This document shows, piece by piece, positions 8,493-16,967 of a stretch of 64,000 nucleotides of DNA. The position numbers and the translations under genes were made by a program. The notes beneath the pieces are model-generated. The model made no database searches. It saw only the letters and a program-made list of their open reading frames with translations, and was not told the DNA's origin. Origin of the DNA: Yoonia maritima (GTDB taxonomy: Bacteria; Pseudomonadota; Alphaproteobacteria; Rhodobacterales; Rhodobacteraceae); the NCBI RefSeq assembly GCF_002933395.1, contig NZ_PKFN01000008.1, forward strand, positions 434,001 to 498,000. Reading direction: 5' to 3'. Position 1 is the first letter of the stretch, and every line of letters begins with the position of its first letter.

Positions 8493-9419
8493 CTATTCTT
8501 CGCCCCCCTCAACGATAAAGCGACCAAAGGCTCTGGGACCATCGCCAGTATCGATTTCGGCAACAACACTTAGGCTGTTCACATCAATGACGCTGACAGT
8601 ATTCGAAAACCAATTTGCGACAATCACCTGATTGCCATCAGTCGTTGTATCGATCCCTTCGGGATATTCACCAACATCAATTGTTGCATTTACTGTGAGG
8701 TCGTTCAGGTCAAACACGCTGACAGTGTCGGCATATTGGTTCGTCACAAAACCAGCACCTTGCGCGAATGTCACCGCATATGGGCGTTCACCGACTGGAA
8801 CTGTGCCAACGACCTTGCCCGAAATCGGATCAACAACCGTTACCGAATTTGATCCAACATCAGCCGTGAAAAACCGGCCTCGCGGTCCCACCGTAACCCC
8901 AAAGGGCCGCACGCCAACCGGAACCCGGTGGGCAACCGTATTCGTCCGCAGATCAAATATCGAAACCTGACTGGCCTCTTTGTCAGCAGAAGCAAGCCAA
9001 GCGCCATCTGGCGTCACGGCAACCCCGGCTGGGGCTGCACCCGTTTCTAGCGTATTGATGACGGCTAGATCAGCTGCGCTAAGAACCCAAATACGGGCAT
9101 TGAACCAGTCGGTCACATAAATGGTCTTACCATCTGGGTGAATAGCGACGCCTATTGGCCCACCATCAAGCGACACTTCGTTCAACAATTCCAATGTGTT
9201 GCTGTCGAACTTGCGAACTACCTTACTGTCAGCACTCACTGTCACGAAAAAACTGCCCGCAGGATCAACGGCGACACCGGCAGGTGCACCATCCACATCG
9301 ATACGTCTGACTTCGCGGTGATCATCTAGATCAATAACACTAAGTGTGCTGTCGTTTTGATTGGTCACAAAAGCCAAATCCCCCGCTGCGACCTGCGTCA
9401 CAGCGAGGGTAAAAACCAT
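8493..9419 (-). CDS. Exported YVTN-type beta-propeller protein
   Basis: About seven repeats of the form VSVIDxxxxxVVxxIxVGxxPxGVAVxPDG mark a periplasmic beta-propeller of the YncE/YVTN type; such proteins recur in PQQ-dependent catabolism clusters. The hydrophobic leader ends near VAAGD. The start is unsettled: the ATG at 9419 leaves a short leader, while in-frame TTG codons up to 9503 overlap the upstream gene and would add a charged N-region (VANRAIC). It directly abuts the kinase gene, so it may deliver a signal to the kinase; that is inference. Confidence 0.87.
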   Translation of the reverse strand: MVFTLAVTQVAAGDLAFVTNQNDSTLSVIDLDDHREVRRIDVDGAPAGVAVDPAGSFFVTVSADSKVVRKFDSNTLELLNEVSLDGGPIGVAIHPDGKTIYVTDWFNARIWVLSAADLAVINTLETGAAPAGVAVTPDGAWLASADKEASQVSIFDLRTNTVAHRVPVGVRPFGVTVGPRGRFFTADVGSNSVTVVDPISGKVVGTVPVGERPYAVTFAQGAGFVTNQYADTVSVFDLNDLTVNATIDVGEYPEGIDTTTDGNQVIVANWFSNTVSVIDVNSLSVVAEIDTGDGPRAFGRFIVEGGEE

Positions 9420-9438
9420 CGATAAGCAAATGGCCCTG

Positions 9439-9972
9439 TTAGCTACCAAAGCGGGCAACAAGCGCGTCCAAACCAGCCTGATAAACACCTGACACTGCAG
9501 CAATTGCAGCTTCGTCGTTTAGTTCGGGTGGCGGATCATTGTTCGGGTAGCCACGGTAAAACGCACCGCGCCATTCGACCAACGACCCACCACTGTCCGT
9601 CGCCGTAACCGTTATGTGGGAGGAGTAATTTGTAACTGGTAACACGTCGACGGATACCTCGGTGATCCGGTACGAATAGCTCATCTTTTCATCTGAGAAT
9701 TTATACAGGATTTCGTCAATCGTCGGACCACCTTCTTCTCCTAACACCAGCAGGCGTGTGGCGTCTATTTCGTTGCCGCCAGTTCCTGTGCTGGAATAAA
9801 CCGCCGGATGCCAGCTCATGTCCTGAAAATTGCCGACCACGGCCCAGACCTCTTCGGGTGTGGCGCTTACCTCAGTGGACAGTGTCACTTTTTGGCGGGT
9901 TGGACCATGTGCGTGGGCCGCCATTGGAAGGCAAGCGGCAAGCAGGATAAGAGTTCTTCGGTGTATTTTCAT
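9439..9972 (-). CDS. Exported SRPBCC (MxaD-like) protein
   Basis: A 177-residue protein with a signal peptide (MKIHRRTLILLAACLPMAAHAHG) followed by an SRPBCC/START-like fold (VTLSTEVSATPEEVWAVVGNF ... WHPAV), quoted in part. MxaD, a periplasmic SRPBCC protein in methanol oxidation clusters, is the closest named analogue; it is reported to stimulate interaction of methanol dehydrogenase with its cytochrome c. It is the first gene of the minus-strand operon with the propeller, kinase and regulator. Confidence 0.85.
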   Translation of the reverse strand: MKIHRRTLILLAACLPMAAHAHGPTRQKVTLSTEVSATPEEVWAVVGNFQDMSWHPAVYSSTGTGGNEIDATRLLVLGEEGGPTIDEILYKFSDEKMSYSYRITEVSVDVLPVTNYSSHITVTATDSGGSLVEWRGAFYRGYPNNDPPPELNDEAAIAAVSGVYQAGLDALVARFGS

Positions 9973-10179
9973 TGACTGGCTCGTGTGTTGGGAAATGGCA
10001 AATGAACATCACAGCAAACGTGGCTTGTGCTGAATTACATTGACCGTAGCGGAGCTTAAGTGAAGCTGACAATAAGCCTAAAGTATCGGTTTTTTTCCAA
10101 GTTGAATCGTTGCAGCATTCGCAAAGGGAACCAATTACGCGGATTTTTTGGTTATTTTCAAAGGGGGAGGTCATCTAGG
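9973..10179. promoter_or_regulatory. Divergent promoter region between the two alcohol oxidation operons
   Basis: A 207-base gap lies between the divergent MxaD-like and binding-protein genes and must hold promoters for both. The plus-strand gene has a strong ribosome site (GGGGGAGG) about 10 bases before its ATG. I could not define clear -35/-10 boxes or a regulator site. Confidence 0.5.
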
Positions 10180-11367
10180 ATGATGGTATTTGCACGCTTG
10201 ATTGCAGCGTTTACTTGCCTGTTTTGTAGCGCCCTTGGCGTCGCTGCCCTAGATATTAACGCCGTCGTGTTGCGTGTCGACTACTCCCAGATTATGCCAA
10301 TTTCTCGCTACGATCTGATCCCAGACGATCTGGGCTTTGCCGGGGGCAAGTTGGCTGACGAAGACAACCAGACGACCGGCAATTTTATGGGAATGACGTT
10401 CAACACGAACTATGTCGCAGCCACCCCCGAAGAAACTGATGCCGTGCTAGACGAACTGCTTGCGAACGGAACAACGTTGCTCGTGGTCATGGCCAACGCC
10501 GAAGACCTGCTAAAGATCACAGACCGCGCAGGCCCCGATGTATTGGTGATCAACGCGACGGCCCGCGATATGTCGGTCCGCGACGATCAGTGCCGCGCAA
10601 ACCTGCTGCATGTCGCGCCCAGTGAAATGATGCTTGCTGACGCCGTCGTGCAATTCGCCATGTGGAAGCAGTGGCGCGAGGTGTTCCTTATTCAAGGATC
10701 AAACCCAGCTGACCGCACATTGGGCGATGCCTACCGTCGTGCAGCCAACAAATTTGGTGCACAAGTCGTCGAAGAACGCGAATTCGAAGACACCGGCGGG
10801 TCACGCAGGACCGACACTGGTCACGTGTTGGTCCAACGCCAGATTCCGGTCTTTACCCAGAATGCCGAAGACCACGATGTGGTCATCGCCGCCGATAATT
10901 CTGATCTTTTCGCACTTTATCTGCCGTTTCACCTTTGGACGCCGCGCCCTGTCATGGGCTCTGGTGGATTACGCCCCGTGACAATGCACGCCGCGCACGA
11001 AGCATGGGGCGCGACCCAGTTTCAACGCCGGTTCGAAGAGGCATCTGGTAGGTTCGTTCAAGAAGCCGACTATGAAGTCTGGCTATCGCTGCGCGTGATC
11101 GGCGAAGCGGTCATTCGGATCAACGCCGCCGATCCGGCCGCGCTGCGCGACTATATCCTAAGCGACGAATTTGAATTGGCCGCGTTCAAAGGTAGGAAAG
11201 TCAATTTCCGTCCGTGGAACGGCCAGCTACGCCAACCCGTGCTGCTGACTGATAGCAAAATCACCGTAAGCGTTTCACCCCAAGATGGTTACCTGCATCA
11301 GGTCTCGACGCTCGACACGCTTGGGTTGGACCAACCCGAAAGCGCCTGCAATGCCTTTGCTAAATAA
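10180..11367 (+). CDS. PQQ-associated ABC substrate-binding protein (PedA1/LutA-like)
   Basis: A periplasmic type 1 binding protein of about 395 residues. I start it at the ATG at 10180 (MMVFARLIAAFTCLF, a signal peptide ending near VAALD) because GGGGGAGG precedes it; the frame is open back to 10060. Segments such as LDINAVVLRVDY, YDLIPDDLGFAGG and VLRVIGEA-like SLRVIGEAVI match the binding-protein family specific to PQQ-dependent alcohol dehydrogenase systems. PedA1 of Pseudomonas and LutA of Methylorubrum are reported relatives tied to lanthanide uptake. It opens an eight-gene operon. The ligand is inferred, not shown. Confidence 0.85.
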   Translation: MMVFARLIAAFTCLFCSALGVAALDINAVVLRVDYSQIMPISRYDLIPDDLGFAGGKLADEDNQTTGNFMGMTFNTNYVAATPEETDAVLDELLANGTTLLVVMANAEDLLKITDRAGPDVLVINATARDMSVRDDQCRANLLHVAPSEMMLADAVVQFAMWKQWREVFLIQGSNPADRTLGDAYRRAANKFGAQVVEEREFEDTGGSRRTDTGHVLVQRQIPVFTQNAEDHDVVIAADNSDLFALYLPFHLWTPRPVMGSGGLRPVTMHAAHEAWGATQFQRRFEEASGRFVQEADYEVWLSLRVIGEAVIRINAADPAALRDYILSDEFELAAFKGRKVNFRPWNGQLRQPVLLTDSKITVSVSPQDGYLHQVSTLDTLGLDQPESACNAFAK

Positions 11368-11377
11368 GGAAAAACCC

Positions 11378-12364
11378 ATGCAACGACCCATCCAGTTTAT
11401 TGCAAGTATTTGTGTCGCCACCCTAGGGTTCGCTGCCCCAGCCGCCGCGAACAAGGTTTTCGTCAGCAACGAACGCGGCAATACGATCACAGTCATCGAC
11501 AGCGATAGCTGGGAAGCGATCGCAGAATTCCCCGGCGGTAACCGCCCGCGCGGAATTGGCGTTAGCCCTGATGGAAAGTACCTATACGTCTGCGCCTCCG
11601 ACGACGATACGATCCGCGTTTTTGACACTGAAACCTACGAAGAAGTCTGGACGCTACCATCAGGCCCAGACCCAGAACTGTTCACAATTCATCCGACCGG
11701 AGAGTTGCTGTACATCGCCAACGAAGACGACAATCTGGTCACTGTCGTCGACACGCAAAGCCGCACAGTTGTTGCTGAAATCCCTGTCGGTGTCGAACCC
11801 GAAGGGATGGCGATCAGCCCCGATGCAACGTTTGTGATTAACACGTCTGAAACGACTAATATGGCGCATTTCATTGATACGTCTGACTATCAAATCAAGC
11901 ATAATATCCTTGTCGATCAACGCCCACGCTATGCCGTTTATACGGATGACGGCACAAAGCTGTTTGTCAGCTCTGAAATCGGTGGCACGGTCAGTGTAAT
12001 TGATCCGCTTGCCGCAAACGGCCCTGAATTGACCACAAAAATCGGGTTCGAGGTGGCTGGTGTGCAGCCAGAGTGGCTTCAGCCCGTTGGGATGAAAGTC
12101 ACGGCCGACAATAAGTGGCTGTTCGTTGCGCTAGGCCCAGCAAACCGGGTCGCTGTGGTTGATGTCGAAAGCCTTGAGGTCGTTGATTACATCCTTGTCG
12201 GTCAACGTGTCTGGCAGATGGAATTCACGCCGGGACAGGAATTTCTGATTACCACAAACGGCAATTCAAATGATGTGACCGTGATTGACGTGGCCCGGCA
12301 GCAAGCAATCAAATCAATACAGGTCGGACGGCAGCCTTGGGGCGTCGCCGTGACGCCTGACTAA
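11378..12364 (+). CDS. PQQ-associated beta-propeller protein
   Basis: A 328-residue exported beta-propeller. The start is the ATG at 11378 (MQRPIQFIASICVATLGFAA, signal peptide ending AANKVF) preceded by AAGGA; the open frame reaches back into the previous gene. Seven YVTN-type blades are seen (GNTITVIDSDSWE, DDTIRVFDTETYE, DNLVTVVDTQSRT, NDVTVIDVARQQ). Proteins of this type belong to PQQ-dependent catabolism operons. It lies 10 bases after the binding-protein gene. A role in binding the same ligand or supporting the dehydrogenase is plausible. Confidence 0.88.
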   Translation: MQRPIQFIASICVATLGFAAPAAANKVFVSNERGNTITVIDSDSWEAIAEFPGGNRPRGIGVSPDGKYLYVCASDDDTIRVFDTETYEEVWTLPSGPDPELFTIHPTGELLYIANEDDNLVTVVDTQSRTVVAEIPVGVEPEGMAISPDATFVINTSETTNMAHFIDTSDYQIKHNILVDQRPRYAVYTDDGTKLFVSSEIGGTVSVIDPLAANGPELTTKIGFEVAGVQPEWLQPVGMKVTADNKWLFVALGPANRVAVVDVESLEVVDYILVGQRVWQMEFTPGQEFLITTNGNSNDVTVIDVARQQAIKSIQVGRQPWGVAVTPD

Positions 12365-12386
12365 ATATCCTGGGGAGGAAAACTAA

Positions 12387-13376
12387 ATGATTTCAAATAT
12401 GCGCCGCCGCGTTTTCTCGGCACTCGCCATATCGGCCCTAATGTGCGCGCCTGTGGCGACAAAGGCCCAATCCGACCTGCCCGTTATTCGTGCTGCTGTT
12501 CTTAAGATTGGGACCGTCAACTGGGAACTCGACACAATCGCGCGCAACGGTTTCGACACGGCAAACGGTTTCACCCTTGATGTCCAACCCTACGCCGACA
12601 ACGGCGCGACCCGCGTCGCGTTAGAGGGCGGAGAGGCCGACGTCGCGGTTGCCGACTGGATCTGGGTCGCGCGGCAACGCGCTGCTGGTCGTGACTACGT
12701 GTTTATTCCGTATTCCAAAGCAGTCGGCGGCCTTGTCCTACCTGCTGAAAGCACCGCCCAGACATTGGCTGATCTTGCAGGTGGCAGCATCGGCATTGCA
12801 GGCGGCCCAGTCGACAAAAGCTGGCTGATTTTGCGTGCCTATGCACAGCAAGAATACGGCATGGATCTTGCCGCAGAAACCGAACAAGTCTTTGGCGCGC
12901 CACCTTTGATTTTCCGAAGCGGCATTTCCGGCGAAACCGACGGGGCAATCAATTTTTGGCACTTTCTAGCCAAGATGAAATCGGCCGGAATGCGTCAGTT
13001 GATATCGGTCGAGGAAGCATCAGTCGCGCTTGGCCTCGATCCAGAGGTTCCACTGCTGGGCTACGTGATGAAAGAAAGCTTCATCGCCGAAAACCCCGGC
13101 ATTGCTGCCGCGCTATACGGTGCTTCGCGCGATGCAAAAGACCTTCTTGCCAGTGACGATGCCGCATGGAATGCCATCCGCCCGATGATGAACGCGAATA
13201 ACGATGCCCAGTTCGAGGCACTACGCACCGATTTCCGCGCAGGTATCCCAAAGCCCGGCCCAGTAGACCCATCAAGCGCGGATAAGATGCTGCAGTTGAT
13301 GGCAGAGCTTGGCGGTGAGCGGCTTGTTGGAGAGGCGACAACATTACCAGATGGTCTGTTTGCCGCGATCCAGTAA
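12387..13376 (+). CDS. NitT/TauT-type ABC substrate-binding protein
   Basis: A 329-residue exported protein with a signal peptide (MISNMRRRVFSALAISALMC, ending near TKAQSD) and a type 2 periplasmic binding fold of the SsuA/TauA kind: an N-terminal strand LPVIRAAVLKIGTVNWELDTI, quoted in part, ALEGGEADVAVADWIWVARQRA, and LADLAGGSIGIAGGPVDKSW. It is followed by its own permease and ATPase, so it feeds a full importer. The ligand is unknown. Placement within the PQQ operon suggests a ligand needed by the dehydrogenase system. Confidence 0.9.
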   Translation: MISNMRRRVFSALAISALMCAPVATKAQSDLPVIRAAVLKIGTVNWELDTIARNGFDTANGFTLDVQPYADNGATRVALEGGEADVAVADWIWVARQRAAGRDYVFIPYSKAVGGLVLPAESTAQTLADLAGGSIGIAGGPVDKSWLILRAYAQQEYGMDLAAETEQVFGAPPLIFRSGISGETDGAINFWHFLAKMKSAGMRQLISVEEASVALGLDPEVPLLGYVMKESFIAENPGIAAALYGASRDAKDLLASDDAAWNAIRPMMNANNDAQFEALRTDFRAGIPKPGPVDPSSADKMLQLMAELGGERLVGEATTLPDGLFAAIQ

Positions 13377-14113
13377 TGTCCGTTCGCGCATTTTCGCTTT
13401 TGGGCCTTTTGGGGTTCTGGTTCTTGGTCGCGTGGATCGCGGCCGACCCTATGGTGCTGCCAATGCCCCAAGAACTGTTCAGCCCACTTTGGGCTGAGCT
13501 TAGGTCTGGTGAATTACTATTCCACCTTGGCAGAACCCTGATCCGCGTGATCTGGGCCTTTACACTCTCGATGAGCCTTGGCTTGGCCTTGGGGTTGGTG
13601 ATGGGCCTATTGCCACGCGTGGATCGTTGGCTGGACCCGTGGCTAGTTGTGTTCTTGAACCTGCCTGCCTTGGTCCTGATTGTGCTGTGCTATCTTTGGA
13701 TCGGGTTGAACGAAACTGCCGCAATTATCGCTGTAACGTTGAATAAAATCCCAAATGTCACAACGATCATCCGCGAAGGAGCGCGGTCAATTGATCCAAA
13801 CCTAAAGGCGATGGCGCAGGTGTTCCGCATGCGCAAACAAAGCGTCCTGCAACATGTGATCTTACCGCAGCTTGCCCCGTTCATCGCGGGTGCAGCGCGT
13901 TCGGGCATCGCGGTCATCTGGAAGATTGTTCTCGTGGTCGAATTTTTGGGGCGCTCAAACGGTATCGGGTTCCAAATACACCTCTATTTTCAACTGTTCG
14001 ATGTGCGGTTGGTGCTGGTCTATGCCATGTCATTCATCACAGTCATGCTGCTTGTCGAATGGCTCATCCTACAGCCGTGGGAAAAGCGCGTTCGGCGCTG
14101 GAGAACAGCATGA
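13376..14113 (+). CDS. NitT/TauT-type ABC permease
   Basis: A 245-residue inner-membrane permease with six likely helices and the EAA-type cytoplasmic loop (IREGARSIDPNLKAMAQVFR) that contacts the ATPase, typical of SsuC/TauC relatives. Its ATG overlaps the previous TAA by one base (TAATG), and its own stop overlaps the next ATG. Confidence 0.9.
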   Translation: MSVRAFSLLGLLGFWFLVAWIAADPMVLPMPQELFSPLWAELRSGELLFHLGRTLIRVIWAFTLSMSLGLALGLVMGLLPRVDRWLDPWLVVFLNLPALVLIVLCYLWIGLNETAAIIAVTLNKIPNVTTIIREGARSIDPNLKAMAQVFRMRKQSVLQHVILPQLAPFIAGAARSGIAVIWKIVLVVEFLGRSNGIGFQIHLYFQLFDVRLVLVYAMSFITVMLLVEWLILQPWEKRVRRWRTA

Positions 14114-14718
14114 TTAGCGTCGATGTAAGGTCCAAATCCTATGGCGATGTTCCCGTTCTGCAGGATATTCAGTTCGACGTGGAACAGGGGCAGACAGTCG
14201 CCATCTTGGGGCCTTCAGGCATCGGTAAATCGACCCTATTGCGGCTGATCGCCGGAATTGACCCCAAGTTCGAAGGCACCGTCAGCAGGCCTAAGAACAT
14301 GGCAATCGTCTTTCAAGAACCAACGCTGCTTTTGTGGCGGTCAGTCTTTGAAAACATCCAATTGATACATCCAGAACTGAGCGAGAGCGCCGTGCGCGAG
14401 GCCCTTTCCGAGGTCGGATTGGCCGATAAAGCCGACCTATTCCCAGGCCAGCTATCACTTGGCCAGCAACGTCGGCTATCGCTCGCCCGCGGATTTGCCG
14501 GGAACCCGGATTTACTGATCATGGACGAACCATTCGTATCACTGGACGAAAAAACAGCCGATGAAATGCTAACCCTGACGGAACGTCTGATCAGCAAAAC
14601 CCAACCAGCGACAATATTCGTTACGCACGACACGACAGAGGCAGCCAGATTAGCCACCCAAACCCTGACCCTTCATGGTCAACCAGCAACATTGAAAACG
14701 AAGGAGACACTCAAATGA
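14110..14718 (+). CDS. NitT/TauT-type ABC ATPase
   Basis: A 202-residue ATPase. The start at 14110 (MISVDVRSKSYGD) overlaps the permease stop as ATGA; the frame is open further upstream but inside the permease. Walker A is GPSGIGKST, the signature is LSLGQQRRLSLARG (LSLGQ in place of LSGGQ), Walker B is LLIMDEPF and the switch is VTHDTTEA. It is shorter than many SsuB/TauB proteins and lacks a C-terminal extension. Together with the two preceding genes it completes an importer. Confidence 0.9.
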   Translation: MISVDVRSKSYGDVPVLQDIQFDVEQGQTVAILGPSGIGKSTLLRLIAGIDPKFEGTVSRPKNMAIVFQEPTLLLWRSVFENIQLIHPELSESAVREALSEVGLADKADLFPGQLSLGQQRRLSLARGFAGNPDLLIMDEPFVSLDEKTADEMLTLTERLISKTQPATIFVTHDTTEAARLATQTLTLHGQPATLKTKETLK

Positions 14719-15140
14719 AGATTTTATCCATCCTTGCCGCGCTAACTTTGGCAACACCGGTTGTGGCACATGATTTGGGCTTTGCCGGACTATTGTCCAA
14801 CACCAATAAAGAAGACCTCGAACCGCTAACCCTTTCCGTTGGGCAGCCTATCGCGGATGCACCGCTGATGCTTAAATCAGGCACCGCCTATGAAATCGAA
14901 ATAGAAGCAGACGGCACCGGTGAACTAGCGCTTGAAGGCGCTGGGTTCTTTCGCGCGATCTGGATCAATGAGATCGTCATCAACGGGATCGAAATTCGCC
15001 CACTGGGTGTCGACAGCATCGAATTCGACGAGGCAGGCACAGTGGAAATCGAATTCATCGCAATTAAACCGGGCCGCTATGAATTGCGCCAACCCGGATC
15101 GACAGGCGATGGTCAACGCGTCGAGATTGTGATCCAGTAA
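14715..15140 (+). CDS. Small exported protein of unknown function in the PQQ ABC operon
   Basis: A 141-residue protein with a signal peptide (MKILSILAALTLATPVVAHD). The mature part is acidic and beta-rich with a C-terminal strand-turn-strand (FIAIKPGRYELRQPG ... VEIVIQ) like a cupredoxin fold, but it has no Cys and few His, so no copper site. A 13-residue acidic stretch EIEADGTGELALE resembles an EF-hand loop but has Leu at position 12 and Glu at 13. It is locked between the two ABC systems by overlaps (ATGA upstream, 3 bases downstream). I do not recognise it. Confidence 0.8.
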   Translation: MKILSILAALTLATPVVAHDLGFAGLLSNTNKEDLEPLTLSVGQPIADAPLMLKSGTAYEIEIEADGTGELALEGAGFFRAIWINEIVINGIEIRPLGVDSIEFDEAGTVEIEFIAIKPGRYELRQPGSTGDGQRVEIVIQ

Positions 15141-15143
15141 CCT

Positions 15144-15872
15144 ATGAGCACCCTAAGCGTACAAAATGTGACCTACCGTTATGGCGCAAAAACGGCGTTG
15201 GATGACGTCAGTTTTGAGCTAGAAAAAGGCCGCTTTTGTGCGCTGTTGGGGCCGAATGGCGCGGGCAAATCGACGCTATTTTCCCTTTTAACACGCCTAT
15301 TTGTGGCGAAACAGGGAACCATCAGTGTTGCCGGACATGACCTCGCGCGTGAACCCCGTGCCGCACTGGCGAAGATTGGCGTCGTGTTTCAACAACAGAC
15401 GCTCGATTTGGATATGTCGGTTGTCCAAAACTTACGGTATTTCGCCGCGTTACAGGGCCTTTCGGGGCGTGCGGCCCAGCGCAACATCGACGCAGCGCTT
15501 GATCGTCTGTCGATGCGTGAACGGGCCAAAGAAAAGGCGCGCAGCCTAAACGGCGGTCACCGTCGCCGCATGGAAATCGCCCGCGCCCTGATCCATGAAC
15601 CAGAGGTGTTGCTGCTGGACGAGGCAACTGTCGGCTTAGACACCGCAACCCGGCAAGCCATCACCCAACATGTGCATGACCTCGCTGATGACGGTTTATT
15701 GGTTTTCTGGGCGACCCATCTTGTTGACGAAATTCAAGACAATGATGACGTGGTGGTTCTGCACAAGGGGCGCATCCTTGCCCATGACAATGCCCGTAAA
15801 ATCGCCAGAGATGGCACCTTGATCGATGCATTCATGCACATGACCGACACCACACCAGAGCCAAGCCTATGA
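15144..15872 (+). CDS. PQQ-associated ABC ATPase (PedB/LutE-like)
   Basis: A 242-residue ATPase of the ABC-2 type. Walker A is GPNGAGKST, Walker B is LLLDEATVGLD, the switch His is in WATHLVDE. The signature reads LNGGHRRRMEIARAL, with His where most have Gln; this may be a subfamily trait. It pairs with the downstream permease, whose start overlaps it, and matches the ATPase of PQQ-dependent alcohol dehydrogenase systems (PedB, LutE), reported to be needed for lanthanide-dependent growth. Confidence 0.9.
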   Translation: MSTLSVQNVTYRYGAKTALDDVSFELEKGRFCALLGPNGAGKSTLFSLLTRLFVAKQGTISVAGHDLAREPRAALAKIGVVFQQQTLDLDMSVVQNLRYFAALQGLSGRAAQRNIDAALDRLSMRERAKEKARSLNGGHRRRMEIARALIHEPEVLLLDEATVGLDTATRQAITQHVHDLADDGLLVFWATHLVDEIQDNDDVVVLHKGRILAHDNARKIARDGTLIDAFMHMTDTTPEPSL

Positions 15873-16663
15873 AGCCGTATCTTGTTTCACTACGGGCCAT
15901 CACCCTGCGCGAGGCGATGCGCTTTGTGAACCAGCGATCACGGTTTTTGGCAGCACTGGTCAGGCCACTTGTGTGGCTGATGGTCTTCGCCGCAGGTTTC
16001 CGAGCGGCATTGGGGTTATCGATCATTCCCCCCTACCAAACCTACATCACATACGAGGTCTACATCGTGCCCGGCCTATGCGGCATGATCCAGCTTTTTA
16101 ACGGGATGCAGTCGTCACTTAGCCTCGTTTACGACCGCGAAATGGGGTCGATGCGGTTACTTCTGACCAGCCCACTTCCACGTTGGTGGCTATTATTCAG
16201 CAAACTTATGGCCGGCGTCGCGGTATCCATTTTGCAGGTCTACGCATTCCTTGCGATCGCAGCGATGTTCGGGATCACGCTTCCAGCGATGGGATATGTT
16301 TATGTTTTCCCAACTCTCATTCTCAGCGGGCTCATGCTGGGTGCACTCGGGCTATTAATTTCCTCTACCATCCAACAGCTCGAAAATTTTGCAGGCGTCA
16401 TGAACTTCGTCATCTTCCCGATGTTCTTCATGTCCAGCGCGCTTTATCCGCTTTGGAAAATGGCAGAAAGTTCGCCATTACTACGCGACATCTGCGCCCT
16501 GAACCCGTTCACCCATGCGGTCGAACTGATACGCTTTGCGATGTACGAACAGTTCAACGGAACAGCCCTACTTTGGGTCATCTTGGCATTTATCATTTTC
16601 CTATGTGGCAGCTTAGTCGGCTATGATCCTGCAGCTGGGTTAAGACGATCGCAGCGATCCTAG
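15869..16663 (+). CDS. PQQ-associated ABC-2 type permease (PedC/LutF-like)
   Basis: A 264-residue ABC-2 permease with about six membrane helices and the family segment LVYDREMGSMRLLLTSPLP plus a C-terminal CALNPFTHAVELIRFAMY motif. It matches the PedC family found with PQQ-dependent alcohol dehydrogenases. The start overlaps the ATPase stop as ATGA, and it ends the operon. Confidence 0.9.
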   Translation: MKPYLVSLRAITLREAMRFVNQRSRFLAALVRPLVWLMVFAAGFRAALGLSIIPPYQTYITYEVYIVPGLCGMIQLFNGMQSSLSLVYDREMGSMRLLLTSPLPRWWLLFSKLMAGVAVSILQVYAFLAIAAMFGITLPAMGYVYVFPTLILSGLMLGALGLLISSTIQQLENFAGVMNFVIFPMFFMSSALYPLWKMAESSPLLRDICALNPFTHAVELIRFAMYEQFNGTALLWVILAFIIFLCGSLVGYDPAAGLRRSQRS

Positions 16664-16967
16664 TCCCCTGTATTGTATAGGCAAAATTACGGCCAATGGG
16701 GCATTATGCTCAACAGCCCTCAATTGCGGATCAATCTGGATATTTATCACACTCAATTCGGCGAAGGTGATCTGATCCGCTGGTGCGGGGCCTGCTTGCC
16801 TTGGATCGGTGAAGTGCAAGTGGTCCATATCTCAAGGTTCTGGGATAGGACTAGTTCTAGTTTTTCGGCCAACTCTATGGCACGGCCTATCACTGGATCT
16901 GCAATTGTCAACGGAGCAATGGCCCGCCAGTTTACTGCCGGGCCAAACAGAAGATATCTGCTGATCG
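16664..16967. other. Intergenic region between convergent genes
   Basis: No credible gene here. Short frames on both strands have no recognisable sequence and overlap the downstream gene. The right part holds a strong hairpin, listed separately. Confidence 0.5.
16921..16944 (-). terminator. Hairpin downstream of the OmpA-domain gene
   Basis: An 11-base-pair stem with one mismatch and a 2-base loop (GGCCCGCCAGT / ACTGCCGGGCC) lies 24 bases past the stop of the minus-strand OmpA-domain gene. No clear T-run follows, so termination is likely but not certain. Confidence 0.5.

Noticed and set aside
14910..14925. EF-hand (lanmodulin-like) loop in the 141-residue protein
   Set aside because: Spacing is off by one: position 12 is Leu instead of Glu, and there is a single loop; not called as an EF-hand.
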